In this document: piece after piece, positions 42,765-57,700 of the stretch
How the letters are laid out: each line of letters opens with the position of its first letter
How positions within the stretch are numbered: position 1 is the first letter of the stretch
Assembly (NCBI GenBank): GCA_019055375.1
Contig: JAHQIW010000141.1
Location: 248,001-312,000, forward strand
DNA: 64,000 nt
From: Parelaphostrongylus tenuis
Lineage: Eukaryota > Nematoda > Chromadorea > Rhabditida > Metastrongylidae
Direction: 5' to 3'
Notes under the pieces: model-generated
Told to the model about the DNA's origin: nothing
The model's database searches: none
Seen by the model: only the letters and a program-made list of their open reading frames with translations
Translations under genes and position numbers: made by a program

Positions 42765-45700
42765 CTATCTATACATATACACGTACATGTATATACATAT
42801 GTATATACGTAAATATTGTTAAGAGCGTTCAGATCTGCTTCCTGCTGTTCACTACTTTGCTTGTCCTCAATGAATAGTCTTTTTATGAGCTATATCAATT
42901 TTGCTTCATTTAGATTTTTGGTAGTTTGAAAATTATACCAGTTAGATGTTGGAATTTTTGTGCTTTGGCATTTTTCCAACAAAAAGCATGTGCTGAATGC
43001 TCAGATTTCACGATTATCTATAAAATGAAGTCTTTACCCTCGTGTTATACTGAGTAAAAATACTACGACCTGTTTGACGTGATCAGATTTTTACAGCTAG
43101 GAATCTAAGCATTTAGTCTTGGCGATGAATTTCGAAAACACAAAATAGACAACGTTTTCTTTTATGTCTGCTCAACAAGTCCTCAAACGCAAAATACCAC
43201 TTTCCAGCTTTACGGCGGTATGGGCATCATCCATGCCAATTTTCCAAAGATCGAAGATCAAGCTGCTGAAGTACTCAAAGTCAAGGTAGTCAACATTTAT
43301 AGTAATGCTTAACTTTGTAAACTGTTGCCTTATTGCTTGCGAGCGTTCGTAGTTGCACCCTATTTTAATGAAGCATTTTTTTGTTTCTGTTTCAAATGAA
43401 TTTCTTCAAAATGAGGTTGATGATGCGAACTATTGGTTACGGAGAAAAGCTTTTGAACCGCTGATCGTAGAATCTATCATAATTACGTTTTGCAACAGCA
43501 GTGCTTTGCTGCTAAGTAGGAGCTAGTAAATAATTACAGAAGGATCTGTCGTTAATACTAGAAAGAGGAACAAGCGACTGAAACGGACTATCAAAATGTG
43601 TTCCTCGAGAGAGAGCATTTATCAGTGTAAAACCGTATATAATAGGAAAGAGAAGAGGTTTTTGCAGACTTTTCCACTTGTGCAGACAAGAAATGAAATC
43701 CAAAAGAAAGCATCTTAATTGATGTTTTTTGAAACAACGTGGCCAGATTCGAATTTTGACTTTTGTGCGTTTGCCTCGTATTTGCATGCCTCGCGTTTGA
43801 CAGCAGTAATTTTATCATGAGTCACATGATGTGTTAAGGAAGAATTTTCATCACTATATTTGTGAAGCCTGTAAAAATCAGCCTATTACCAGGATGTTTT
43901 GTCTGCCTTGAAGTAATATGTAAGTATAATATAAGAGTGCTGACATGAGCGAATTGGAAATGAGGTGGCTTCGAACTCGTCATCAACCTTTCATGGTTCT
44001 CATGAATTTTCCACTACAGCATAGAGGCCTTCGTACTGACTTCTCTCAGTCGTTTCAATTTGTTTGGGTCGCTCTTAGAAACCACTTGTCAACTAGATTG
44101 ATCTTGGAAGCACAAATCGGTTTTAGCTCCTGTTAAGTTGAAACCGAGTTGAAGTCTTATCTTTCAATTTTATTTTTGACCTAATTCGTGAAATCACAGT
44201 TGTCAACTTCATTTTTTGCCAAATTCATTTTTATTGGTAGGTTGCAATAAAAACCACAAGAGTCGTGAAATACGAACACGGCTTGGAACCCAAAATGAGC
44301 TGCTAACCCGCGATTATTCCTTTCGAGGGCTCATAAAGTTATCCACTGCTCTATCGAGGTCCCTGTTTTGCATTTCTTTTAACCATATACCAAACTATTT
44401 GGTAATTGTAGGTTGATATGTTCAAAATGTGGCTGAGTGAAAAGCAGAATGGGGGTCTCGATGGCGCAGTGGAAAGTAGTGAGTTCTCGGAAAGATTAGT
44501 CGTGGGTTCAAGTACCCCAAATTCCAAGTACTTTTCGATATCAGCACTCTTGTGTTATAGTTCCCATCGTACCCTGCCGTTAAAAATGAATTAGGTACAT
44601 AACAAAGTTTGATCAGTCGACGTCACTGAGTTTCCGACGCGAATCACATTGTTGTTTTTGTAGCGCTTCAAACAAGGTTTTGTGATGCAACCGCATTGCT
44701 TAAAACCAGATGCAAGTCTCTGGGATATGCTACAGATCAAGAAGAATTATGGTTATACTGGGGCTCCTGTCACTGAAACTGGCAAAGTCGGTTCAAAGCT
44801 GATAGGTTAGTTTAGAAAAATTCATTGGGATCGGTGGGTTATATTGTTTTTTTTTTTTGAATAAGGAACGTAAGACCCAATGAAACATTTGGGTCACACG
44901 TTTTTTTAAAGGCTCTGTAGATGTCTCAAAATCTCAGCAGAAACTCGGAGAAAAATCGAAATAGTGAGGTTAATTTGAAAGATATAATTCACTGACACAT
45001 TAGCGACAACGCCTAATGTGGCGCATTCTTGGTATCACTAGGTCATCCGCAATACGCATTGAAATCAATTCTTTCTGCTTATCACGTTTCGCCTCCCTTA
45101 CACTACTCATTAGGAACTGTCTTCGTATCACTCAACCAATACAAAAAAGTGTGTTCATTCATCTATTTAGGAAAATGTTAAGTTTCAACATCTTACTTAA
45201 TGAGGTTTCATATTGTTCTGTCGTTTTAACAACTTTTGCAACTTAACCTTTATGTAAAACACTGCAGCTGTAACGTCATTAAGGAATAATGAATGCAGTT
45301 TGTTATACAGAGAATGTTGACACATAATACCCTAAAAAAGTCTCTTGATAATTGGGGATAATCCTCGATTTACTAGAGTATTTCAAGATTTTGAAACACC
45401 TTAAGTTCATTTGCGTAATCAAAAGTAGATATCTTCCTAAATATTCTTAAAAACTTACAAGACCGACTCCTATCAACGCTGTCATTCGTCAATACTTCAA
45501 TGTTCTCCTTGCTACAAAAACAACACTTTTTTTTTATCATACCTTCTGTAAAAAGAAGCTGACGTTTTGGCAGTTTCGCCTTTTTCAAACCGTGAAAAAG
45601 TAAAATTGACGGCGCATTAGTCAGCCAGATACCTCTCTAGCTATTTCATCAACATTTTTTTGGTCGAATGATTGTTTTGCTCGAGTTGTTTCTGTACCGC

Positions 45701-48700
45701 ATTTGAGCAAACCATCGATTAATTATAAAAGGTTTAGCAAGAAGATTCTATACGACAAAACGAAGAGAAGAATGAATAAAATTGATGTGTACAGTGTCCG
45801 TTTTGTTCTTCCTACGCTGTAGTATGCTCAGTGATATCAACGCGCATCTTTGCAACATTACGACTACGATTGTAAACATCTGGATAACACTGTTATTTGG
45901 ATGTTCATACAATCAGACATGTGATCATATTGAATATCTGTTTTCTTACTTCAAACATGAAAAAACGACTCCTTTCGTTGGATAAGAACTTTTCACAAGA
46001 GTGTTAGTAATTAGAAAGCTCAAATCTCTGGCTACTGAGCTACATGGCTGTTTTGATAGCACTCCTCCTATGACGCTGTAAGCATTAAAGTAAAATTATG
46101 TCTCACATCGGCCGCGCAATTTTGCTGTCACTTTGCTGGAAGCACGCACATGAGCATGTGGAGGAAATCTTCTAGTAACAGAGTCATACGTTTCGTGCGA
46201 AGTTTCTTCCGAAACAAAGAAAAATTAATTTTTCAACAAAGACTAACGCACCTCTTTTGTGAGCCGCCAAGCGCCATCAATCGATCATCGTGTTAGAACC
46301 GCTGGCGTCCCTCGGTGCCCCTCCCCAGCTCGTAGATTAGCGAAATAGCAAGAACTTTCCCTGCTATAGTGCAGGGAAACGATCTTTCCAGAAATTAAGC
46401 GCAGGGTTGGAACTTATGAATCTTACGCTGACAGTTGATCACTAATATTCATGGAAGAGCTGTGTTGTGCCAGAAATATGAGCGTGTGAAGCACAAATGT
46501 TTTCCTTTTGCTGAAGACTTTTCGAAAATACAGTTACGTAGTGCAGTAGCCACAGATTTAAGTTTTCGAATGACTACTAGCATTCTCAGGGATCATATGA
46601 AAAATGTAATTCTTTATTGTAAAAGAACGAAAATGCTCTGACGACTAATGTGGTTGAATCCACAATAACTAAGACTAAATTTCAGGTATGATTACCTCTC
46701 GCGATTTCGATTTCATTGACGTAGATGTTGAGGTTCAAAAACGTACACCAATAACTGACGTATGAATTGTCATTATTTATCTTATTTACTACTTAATTGA
46801 GTGATTAATTGATTTTTTCTTATCATTTGTACTCAGATTATGGTTGATGGCACTAAACTCGTTCTCGGTGATATTTCACTAACCATGGACAAGGCACAGA
46901 AGATTCTCAAAGACAATCGGCTAGGTGAAGTTTTCAGTTTTCTGACTGTAGTTATTTCGAAATGCAAAGTTGAGCGAAGCTGTCAAAAGTCCTCTTTTTG
47001 TGAAAAAATCCTTCATAGTGTTTTTGTCAAAATACATTGTATCCAAAACCAGAGTCAACACATCTCTGCTGTAACACGATTTCGTTCGATACTTATGATT
47101 AATCACAACAGCGGGACATTGTTGTCTGGTTGGGATGAGATTATGAACGTATTTTATATTATCTATTGACGTTAAAGAAGGATTTCACTTGGTTGGATTT
47201 CTAGCAAATGTTCCACTAATGTAAGCTATGGCAAATGGTATCTTGTAAAGTTTTAGAAGGTTGGTATTGGAAATACCTTTTGTCAGCGCCACGAAATTCT
47301 GATTCCGCAGTATGGAGATGCAACTCCTTTAGTTATTTTGGGGTATTAATGGATACTTTATCAGGTAAACTTCCCATTGTCAACGACAAAGGTGAACTGA
47401 TCGCGTTGCTGTGTCGATCTGATTTGCTGAAGGTAAGATGTATTTTAGCACATTGTGATTTAAACGAAATGCATAACGTAAATATTTTGGTAGAAACCTT
47501 GCTGGATAGCCAGCGAACAAGCTCTTGACTCTGTTTTGCCCGTAGTGTGCTTTACAGATTGGAACCAAAGTAGAATGTTACAGTATCTATTCATTCATAC
47601 ATGCCTTTCATTGTATGAGTTTTGCTCAAGCTTTATTAAAAGCATTAGTTCAAAGATGAAATTTCAAAATACAAGTAAGATGTTTTGCAAGTCAGGCTTT
47701 GTTTTTCTTTACAGTGTGATACATAGTAGCCCTCGTTGTTGAGAAAATGTCATGCAAATTATGGGTTCTCGGCGCACTTCTTTCCGTTATTTTGTTGTGT
47801 TTTTCATGTAGTAAGGTTTCGCGCATGGTGATGTTTGAGGATATCTTTTCGTATCACAGTATTGCCTTAGACGTCAACAAATTCTCGATCGACTGTATAC
47901 TGCTTTTTTCTTTCCACTCGAAATTCTTCATTATCCACTATGCGATGTTAAAAAGTTTCCACTGTCCGGTGTCACCATGTCGAATCAAACGGAATCACCT
48001 CTTTTCGTTCGTAGGCGATGTCATGAGTTTCTCAGCTTGTGAATGAAACATTGCCTTGCGTGCTCATGGCAACTACCTGATTTGGTGTAGATGGTAGCAC
48101 TGCGGAGATGTTGCCGAGCAGCCATCTATCTGTGAAGATATCACTGATTTCAGTCTTTTTACATGCGAGATTTGTTTTTACAAGTATCTGTGCCTAAGGC
48201 AACAAAATATCAACCGTAGGTAGGACCACTCAAGCAATCCAGAAACTAGTTCCACTTCGGTCAGGGCCTCGCCAGGCTTCTCGTCCCTATGGGATCGGCT
48301 TGACACTAAACTTGTCTGAGAGAGCTCATATCCTATGCCACGTTAGCACACCTATGCTGATTATTCTGCTACTTCATAGATAATCAGCTTGACTAATCTT
48401 CAACGACCGTCAATCAAAACCTGCTTAGTGTTATATATGTGGTTTCGGATCATGTGATAATAATAGTGATAATAGTAATAACAGGAGCAACAGTAACAAT
48501 AGCGTGGTGACAGTCTGCGGTGTAACATCAAAGTTGTTGACGATGGGTTTTTAGCTTTTTGTCGGCGCTGAAGGTGTGAAAGAGCGCTAGGTGATTCTCT
48601 TAGCATGTAGTGAGCAGCCATTGGCGTTCATGTAACTAAAAATTTGATGACCTTTCAAGAGTTTGTTTCATTGCTGAATGTTTTGAACAAGGCTGGCTTA

Positions 48701-51700
48701 GTGTCTGTTTTGCATATAATGAATGTCTTGTTTTTTTTTTTTTTGACAGACTTGTTATAAAATTTTGGTGTTTTTTCTCAGTGCATTTCGAGTTCATCCC
48801 GCAATCACTGGCACTTCTATTCTGTGCATAAATGACTTTCATTCTGGTTGCGACAACGTTAAAATGTCAACAGCACAAATTTTTCCACCTATCTAGGCAT
48901 TTACTTTGAAACATAAAGGCCTGACAGACCTTGTGGAATGAGTTCTCATGATTTAGCACTTGTACCAAGTGTACCTTATTGATCAAAAGATTTTGAAGTT
49001 ACGTGTTTATTATTTATTTTCCTGATTGAAAATGTTAGCAGCAGTCGCATCAAATCAATGTGTTTTGTTTCAGTTTGGATTAAACGTCTTTTAGGGAGTA
49101 AAGCGTTTGCAATTGTTCAGGCTCGTGACTATCCGATGGCATCGTACGATTCGAAAGGCCAATTGTTGTGTGGAGCAGCTATAAACACCAGGGAGACGTC
49201 CAAAAAAGCACTGCAGTTGTTGGTGGAAGCTGGAGTTGACGTGATTGTGATTGTACGTTAATTTCTAGATGTAGATCATTCAACTTTCTGCAGCTGGAAT
49301 TCAAAGTTGCGATTTTTGAAAGAGTCGAAACTACTGTGTCTATAAAAGCAAAAAAAAAACTACCTCATTTGACCACGTAAGTAATCCAAATTACAAACAA
49401 CATTCTCTTGAAGGAAAGAATCGTGTAGGATCCAGTGTCGGCTTATTCTCAAGAGACGGGCCATGCATTAAGCTATTTTGAGCATCGTGAAGTTTTTTAA
49501 TACCAATGCAATGGCTAAAGTGTGCTTACCCATTTATCAAGTCAGTGTTTTCCCTTACTAAACGAAGTCTAATGCCGACTTTCAAACAATGGAGGGATTG
49601 AGCTTTACTAGATCTACATGCATATTCGAATGATGTGTGATGCAGAGCTTAGTTATCAACTAAGTGCCCATCTACATTAAATCTTTTTCTCTACAATGAG
49701 TTTGAATTGTGAAAGTCTTGCGCGTAAAAGAACATCCAGCCGTTTCGTTTGTTTGAAAGACATTAGCTGCACACTTAATATTAAGTATATGAACTTTCTC
49801 GATTCAAGTCACATCTCCGTTCGATTTTTATGTGGAGATGTCGTGTCGGCGAAATTTGAGATGTGAGAAAGATCATTACCTGTGTACACATTCTAAGAGG
49901 ATGGTCTACTTAATTTGAGGCATTCCACGAAATTCATCTTCCTGAATTTTTGTGAGCTACAAGGGCTTCTGCCATTTTTTGGATGTTTTCCAGACCGTAT
50001 ATGTGATCTAAATGTAGAACCTGTGTTTGTTTTTGAGCTAACCGTGTGCTATTTGTGGTGCTCTGTACAACAGATGCAGTGTATAATCTCAAGGTAAACC
50101 CTAAATGCCTACCAGGAAATATTTTCGTCTAGTGTGTTCGCGAAAAACATCCTTTAGCTGTGTAGATAGTGGACTCGGTCTTTGCAAGGATATTCTAAAA
50201 GGAAAGATACACATTAACAACGCTGGATTATTGCTACATTAATTTTTTAAAGTGAGTACCCAATCTAGCCCCCTTTTTGAGCGTTTCGCAATTATATAGT
50301 GACCAATCCCTCGCGTGTTTTGTGACATGGTGGTTAAATAATTAGTGCTCAGTGCAGCGGCTTTCATTAATTTTTTCTGGGCTAATTTTTGTCTAACCTT
50401 GATATATGACTAATACTTTCTTGAATAGACTAGTATAAAATTGATAAGGAGTTTTCAGCTAGCATTTCGACGTTTTCGCCTTCTTCAGAGTCAGAATCAA
50501 TTTTGCGCTGTATGCCAGCCAACACACTTGCTTTGATAGTTTGCACTACGACCATAAAGCAGGTCATATTGATATGCACTAGATTAAGAATCGTTCAGTA
50601 TAAAGAGAGAGTTCTAAGTGAGATCATTTCATTCGAGCGGTGCTCCAGTCCAGAAGATCCGACACCGTGCAACTACAAAGACCCCAATCGCAGGGCGACC
50701 AGATGAAGAAAAATGCATTGATCATCGCTGCTCTTAAGAAAGTAAAAGCGTCGAGACTATGGTTGAACAGAACTTCTCACTAACCTCGTGTTAGCTCAGT
50801 GATCTAGGATAATACCAACTAGATAGTCGTTGCTGATTGTGTTTCAGTGCTGTGTAATTATAAGCGGATTTGTGTCGTGACATTTCAGGAGATCTATCTG
50901 GCAGTCGTTAAATAGAGATTGCATTGATGTGACACTGCAAAACATTTGTTTACAACGATTATAGATGGGTTTTTATGTTGGATTTCAAATAAGAATCCTG
51001 GAGTCTTATTGCTTTCACCTCTTACGGCATACTCTATGTTATCGTGGTCCTTTGGTCTGTGAAATGGAGCAAATGTTCGGAAAATACGATAGTACTAATG
51101 AATATTCCATCACATCTTTGAAACGATACTAAAATCAGTAATACGGTAATAATTTTTCCAAAGTAGTTTGTTATATGAGGTTTTGGGTCTACAAAGAATC
51201 AGACCAGGTCAAGAAAATTACGAAATTAGTGTTTTTCTAAACTATCTCACGCATACTGTAACATCAATCATTTTCGACCATAATTATATCTCAAAACGTG
51301 CCTAGTGAATTGGTTCTCCAGAATAGTTCTTTCATAAATTTTCTTTAATAGGATTCATCAAATGGTTCGTCTACATATCAGATTGAAATGCTCAAGTACA
51401 TCAAGAAAACATATCCGACTCTGGATGTCATCGCCGGAAATGGTACTGAACCACTTAGTTTGTTTTATTTTTCCTTTTTTTATTCTTCTTTACCCTTATC
51501 TTTGAACTCTTTGCGGTGAATTTATAACCTATTCTTAGCACATTCTTCTAGATGGCATATATGTCAAAGTTACACTTGACCAGATATCTCTTGCTTTTTT
51601 CTTGATGTTCTATGGCAGTTGTAGCTGTGACGAAATTTCGTACTTTTCCGTTATCTCGACCCTTTGAGGCCTTCGATAAAAGCGTAAATTTTGCTTTTGT

Positions 51701-54700
51701 GCAACGTTTCGTAATCGTTAGATAGGTCAAGTAAAGTGAATTTGAATGTAAATTTCATTTCTTAAATGACCAGTTTTTAGCGCTGTAACAGTTGAAATAA
51801 AATTTTGTTTTACATTAAACGATTTTCCCCGGACATAAGTTTTTTTAATGATCAAACATTAGTCGTTAGATTGAGCAAATCTTGATGATTCCAGCGGTAT
51901 GTTTGGTTTTTAACTTAGGCATTTTAGAGCGCTGTAACAGTTGAAAGAAAATTGACTTTCACACTGGATGAGCACTTCTTGTCTTAGGGTGTGTACTAGA
52001 TGTAGTAGTATCAATCCGCGGCACAAATCACATGTGAATTCTTTGATGAATATCAGAGTTGTCTCTGATACTGCGAGATTTTCCCTAGATGTTCATTGAC
52101 TTTTTTAACGAAAAAAGACTTGTTGAAAATGATTTATTGTTTTTTAAAGATTGACAAACTTACACTAAAATAAGCCCGTAAAACTTTGAGTGCATCCGGG
52201 AGTAATTTTAAGAAATAATTATTCCAGTCCACAGCTGTTGTGTGGTTCAATTCTGAGCTGTGGTTCATGCCAAAATTTCTCTTGCACTATTTAATCGATG
52301 TTGACTCTTCATTCCAATTGTGGAAGAAACGAGAAGCAGTAATGAATGGAAGATGAGTGTTCTCGAACCAATTTTCGACACTAGGATTGACCCTATTGGG
52401 GCACCTATGCTTATGACATCGCCAAACAGTTTGTGAATAAAATTGAGGCTTCATTCGATTTTCTTTCTTACAAAAATGTTTGAATTGCAATGCGCCGTAT
52501 TTTGTTGGAGCACGACGGCTTCTTTTTTGGTGGTTAGCGAAGCAAAAATTGACTCATGATTAAGTGAACTCGACGAGAAGGAAGAGAGTCGAAGGCAGTT
52601 GACTTGCGATGATTTACTCAATTGGCGAATGTTGAGCTGGCTTGTTGGCCTAGTACCATTATTGAAACGCGCAACACCTAATTTTCTTTTCGCTGCTACA
52701 CCTCACTAAAAAGTCCTTTTGAAAAACCAAAAATATTACTGAAATCGGCAGAATTCGGACTATCGCATGGTTACTAAAGCTCCAAAGGTTATGCTCTGTC
52801 CAGCAAAAAATGCGCCAGAACGCCTCAAGAGTGAAGCATAATTTTATTATGGCTGTTACACCGCACTAAAATGTGTTCTTCAGAGCACAAGTATATTCAT
52901 GAAATCGCCTAGGTTTGAGCTAATGATTAAGCTACAGAGCCGCTTGAAAAAGTTGAGAAAACGCCTTGCTTTTTAAAGGGTGTGGATAACAGCAATAATT
53001 CGGATGCGTGAAACCCAATCTTTTTTTGAGCGTCGCAGAGCTGTAAAAAGTGCCTTGTAAAAACCAAATATACCATTTAAATTAATAAGATTTGCTCTAT
53101 CTAATGGTTAGAATTCAACTATGAAAAAAAATTTAATCTTGCGAGAAATGCTTCTTTGTGTAACAAAACTTTATTTCAATTGTTGAAGCGTCAATAACAA
53201 GCCATTTGAGAAATAAAATACTTATTCAAATTCACTTGATTTGGGTGATCGGATGACCGCCAAAATGTTCCACAAAAGCAAAAAAGCGTTTTCAATGGAG
53301 GCCTCAGAAAGTCTGAGATAATGGAAAAGTACACGAAATTGTACCCATCAACTAATAAGAAGGAATTAAATAAAATCGTTATACATCTATCTTGCTCATA
53401 GCTTAGATAATCGTCTTTGTTCACATTGTCTCCGTTGATTTAGACTCAATAATCTGATGCCTTGATGAGTTTAGTGGTAACCAGGGCGCAAGCGAAATTA
53501 CTGATTGATGCCGGTGCTGACGCATTACGCGTTGGGATGGGCAGTGGATCCATCTGTATCACTCAAGACAGTAAGTTTTTGAACTTGTTGTACTTTGTAG
53601 AGCAAATCTTAAGCTGAGGACATTGGCATGAACCAACAGAGGGATGTAGTGAATCGAGGCAGGTGAGCAATCTAAAAGATTGTTGGTGAGACGATTGCTC
53701 CCTTATCCAATCATTCAATCGTTAAGAGAAAGATGGTTATGGAGACAAAATGAGTTTTTTGTCTATCTGCTGAACTCCACAAGCCATCGTACAGGATTAT
53801 CTCTTTGTATCGTTGAATCTATTGAGCGAACACGAATTTGCAGCACTTTTCAGTTGGAATTACCACTTATTTTCTCCCTATCCAGAGACCTAAAATTGTT
53901 AATATTCTTAAATTTCTACGGATGTAATTTATCTGTAGTTGACAGCTGTTGAATCTTCTCTCAATTCCGTAATGCGCTCCTCTTTCGTGCCATTAGCTAC
54001 TGCATAGTCGATTCTGAAACGGTGGTGGGTAACTGGACGGAGAAGAAATGTGACGGCTGGCCATTTTCTACTATATCTACCTCATTGTCGAGTTCGTTTC
54101 TTGTTCTTGTCAATAAGATGAAAGAGCAAGAATTTTAACTCGTTGAATCATTCATTGATTTCGCACACGACAGGCGGCGAGCTACAAAGACCATGTGGTA
54201 GTTATCCGATAAAGTTTGGGTGTTTGTCATCACTATAGCAAATTTTCCACTAGCAGATTGTAAAACATGATAGAAAAGACCTCAACAAGGCTATAGGTAG
54301 TAGATATAGCGCCAACACTTCCTTCTAAACCTGTCATTTCGAAGGGGAAAACCAGATGATTGCATGAAGCTCATATTTCAATCGTTATCGAACATCTCTT
54401 CATTATCTTATTCACATTTTTTCATATTCCAATCATATTCATGATGTCAAAATGAATTCGCTTTTATACATTTCCGCAAATGATCAAACAGTCAAATGAC
54501 TAATTCAGTTATCATTTTGTACTTTTGAATTCGAATATTACGGCACAAACCCTTTACTTTCCTCAACTCTCGTTCCATATAATACGTCAAAGTCATCATA
54601 GTGATTAATTTCTTAGATAAAGAGTGGTTTGGCAAAGTGATGCTGTGCATCGCATGCCATTCCTCCTCATGAATAACTCTATAATATTATTACCGTACTT

Positions 54701-57700
54701 TTGGAGTTAGAACCTTTATTGAATCATAGAAGAGACTTTGCTTTATCGTTCTTTAAGTATTAACTATTCATTATTCGTTTATTCTGTACTACGAGCAAGT
54801 TTTATAGTGGAGTTTTTGACTCTGGACATGCGCAACCATTTTGCATCCTCTACATATTTCTTTTGATTGAGTGCCACTAAAACAATTTCCTGCACACTGT
54901 CCAGTTCTCACTTTTCCTACCAATTTCAGTATGACCATAATATAGGCAGGTGACCTTAGCCGCCCATCAGTAATTCAGAGACCTCCTGATCCGTCCAACT
55001 GCTTCCCATGGGTATTCATCTCCATTTATACGAAAAAGTTACACGCAAGAAGAGTTAGTTTTTTGCAAACAAATGTAAATCTATCAACAGAAGAAGTTGT
55101 AAGAAAGATTATGCCTGAACAAATATTCCGAGTAAATGGTCTCGTTATGCTTGGAGATAAAGACTGTGGAATTTTGCTTCATTGCTTTCTGGGAAACAGT
55201 AACAACGAGGAGGCAGGTGACGAAGCCGATAACACCGTGGAAAACAATGCACTCGCCATAAAGGCTGCTGGTTCCTGGTAGTGATTTGAGCGGTGAAGAA
55301 CTAACCTTCGAAAGATCACAGGTAATCGGCCAGTTCCCAAAAGTGCTGTCGCTCACAACCTGTCCTCTAATGAGCGACGAGCGAATTTTTAAGGCGACGT
55401 AATGCTCACTTGCAGGGAGCCAGTCGTCTTCTACTAACTATTCATGAGCGATCTTGAATCGCTGTACGTCTACAAAACATAAGTGTACGCAGGTGCAGGC
55501 ACAACTATCGGACCAACTTTTTGCAGAATATTGTTGAGGTGCTAGTCGTACGAACTTTGGAGAGAGTTGTAGGAAGTGTGCATACCCGATGTTTGGGAGC
55601 TAATGTGGAACAGAAGAAAGATCCATGGCGATTGGAAAACCTAGTTAGTGGGTCAAGACGGTCCCTTTCTTACAAGACCGTTGACAGGAAAGCATAGTTA
55701 AAATTGGGAATATGTATAATTTTCAATGATGTAGTTTCGCTGAAAAATGACTGTGTAGACGCAGGAGCGTTTTTTTTTTACTAAGAGTACCCTCATGGAA
55801 ATCTCCTTGTTGATATGCTATTTCTTCGTGATGATGAAGTGCTCCCTTCATCTAAATTGTACTATACACCTTCTAACAATGCCCTCTGTGAAGTTCACAT
55901 GGCGAGCTAAATATCCCGAAAACGAGGCTTACTTTTCTTCTCCCTAGTGTTATGCTCTAAGAAGGCCTTTACAAAAGTTGTGCTCAATCCTGGAACCTTC
56001 ATTTCTCTAGCTGTCGAGTGACTGCTAGTGGTTTAGTGAAAGGGCAAGAAGTACTAACTGGTTATTGCGATAGGTACAAATACTACGTAATAAATGGAAA
56101 TCGTTGGTGGATAATAGCGTATGAATAAAGGCTAATTGCTGTCGACCTTTGCATATAGTATAATAAGCTTTTGATTAAAAGTAATTTTTTAAGCAGAATA
56201 ATGGGTCAGAATAAGAAATTGTAGCTTTTCTAAAGAAGTTTTGCGAACTCTATCAAGGCGCAGTGCGGTAACTTACTTATCAAACTTATAACTTATTATC
56301 AAAATCCTATATAAAGATCCCTCTGAGAGTCGGAATTTGCATGATAATGTTTCTGGGACCATTTTTTTAATTTTTTTCCAAAGAAGAAGTTTTTAAAAAT
56401 TGAAGGATTTTTGAAAAAGGGTTGGGAATGCGTTATCTTGCGAAGAATGGAGCTAGCATATTGAAAAGTAGAGATCTTTACGACAAGCGAACGTTCCTTT
56501 TTGCTAATAGACATTTATGGCAGTTTTCCAATGTTAATCTTTTTATCACTTAAAGTTTGCTAAACATCAAAATTTCCCTGTATAGTACTAGAAAATCCGC
56601 TGTGAAGTTGAAACAGCGCATTCAGAAAGCGAGACGTTATCTTTTCTCGTTAGTGCAACGTACTATGGTGGTTTTTCAAGAAACCAGGCTCCGTACTAAA
56701 ATCTGAACTTCGGAAGCTATAAATGATTGCTAGTAATCTAGTTAAAATGCTATGTTCAGTAAAAAAGGCAAGGAAACACGAGTACATTTCACAGATTGCG
56801 ACTGTATCCACGCAGTTCGTAATGAAAACTGTTGATTTTTAGAAAAAGTTGGTGTTCTTTCTTTTGATAATACGTTTATAGAAGTTCTTCCGGTGATAAT
56901 CAATCTATTTGTGGAGATAAAGTACGCGCAGAATCGGAATTTGGCTATTCAATATTTGATGGGCAATCTGAACAGTGAACACAAAATCAAAAGTCTTTTT
57001 TCCACATTGAATAGGACGAAGTATGAAAAACCTTCTACTAATGAGGCTTAGTGTCAAAGTTGGTATTTCTTGAGCAATCGAAAGGCTGAGAACGATGAAA
57101 ATGTTCCTTTTCGAAGGTTGTGGTTTTATTGTTAAAGATAAGAATTTTTCCGGCACATTGGCATTTTTTACTAAAATTATCCTTATTGGAAACCTTTTCA
57201 ATAACATTGCATCATTTAATTACTATACTATGTCTTCAAAACCTAGATTTATCAAATTTTGGGTTGGATAGAAAATCTTCATCGTTTGGTTATGGGAATG
57301 TCGTCTTCTTCGAATGATTTGTGTGTGATTTTTATATCAATTGAAAGGTCTACTTCTTGTGCATATATAGGTATATCATTTGCCTATATCTACTGCAGAA
57401 TGAAATTGTCTAGGAAATAAAAACGTTTGTTGATGCTTTGTTCGTCGAAAGCGCGATTTGTTTCAGCAAGGCAACGCAAAACCATGCACTACCAAAAACA
57501 CCAAAGCAAAGTCTGAGAAATTGGACGAAGTTGAAATTCTACCGCATCCACCCTATAGTCCGGACTTTGCTCCGTCTAATTACGGCCTTTTCCGATCATT
57601 GCAGCACTTTTTGGAAGGTCGCCGATTTAAAACTTTCGATAAAGTTGTAGAAGCATGTCAAAAGTTCTTTGGTTCAAAGCCGAAGGAGTGGTACTTCGAT

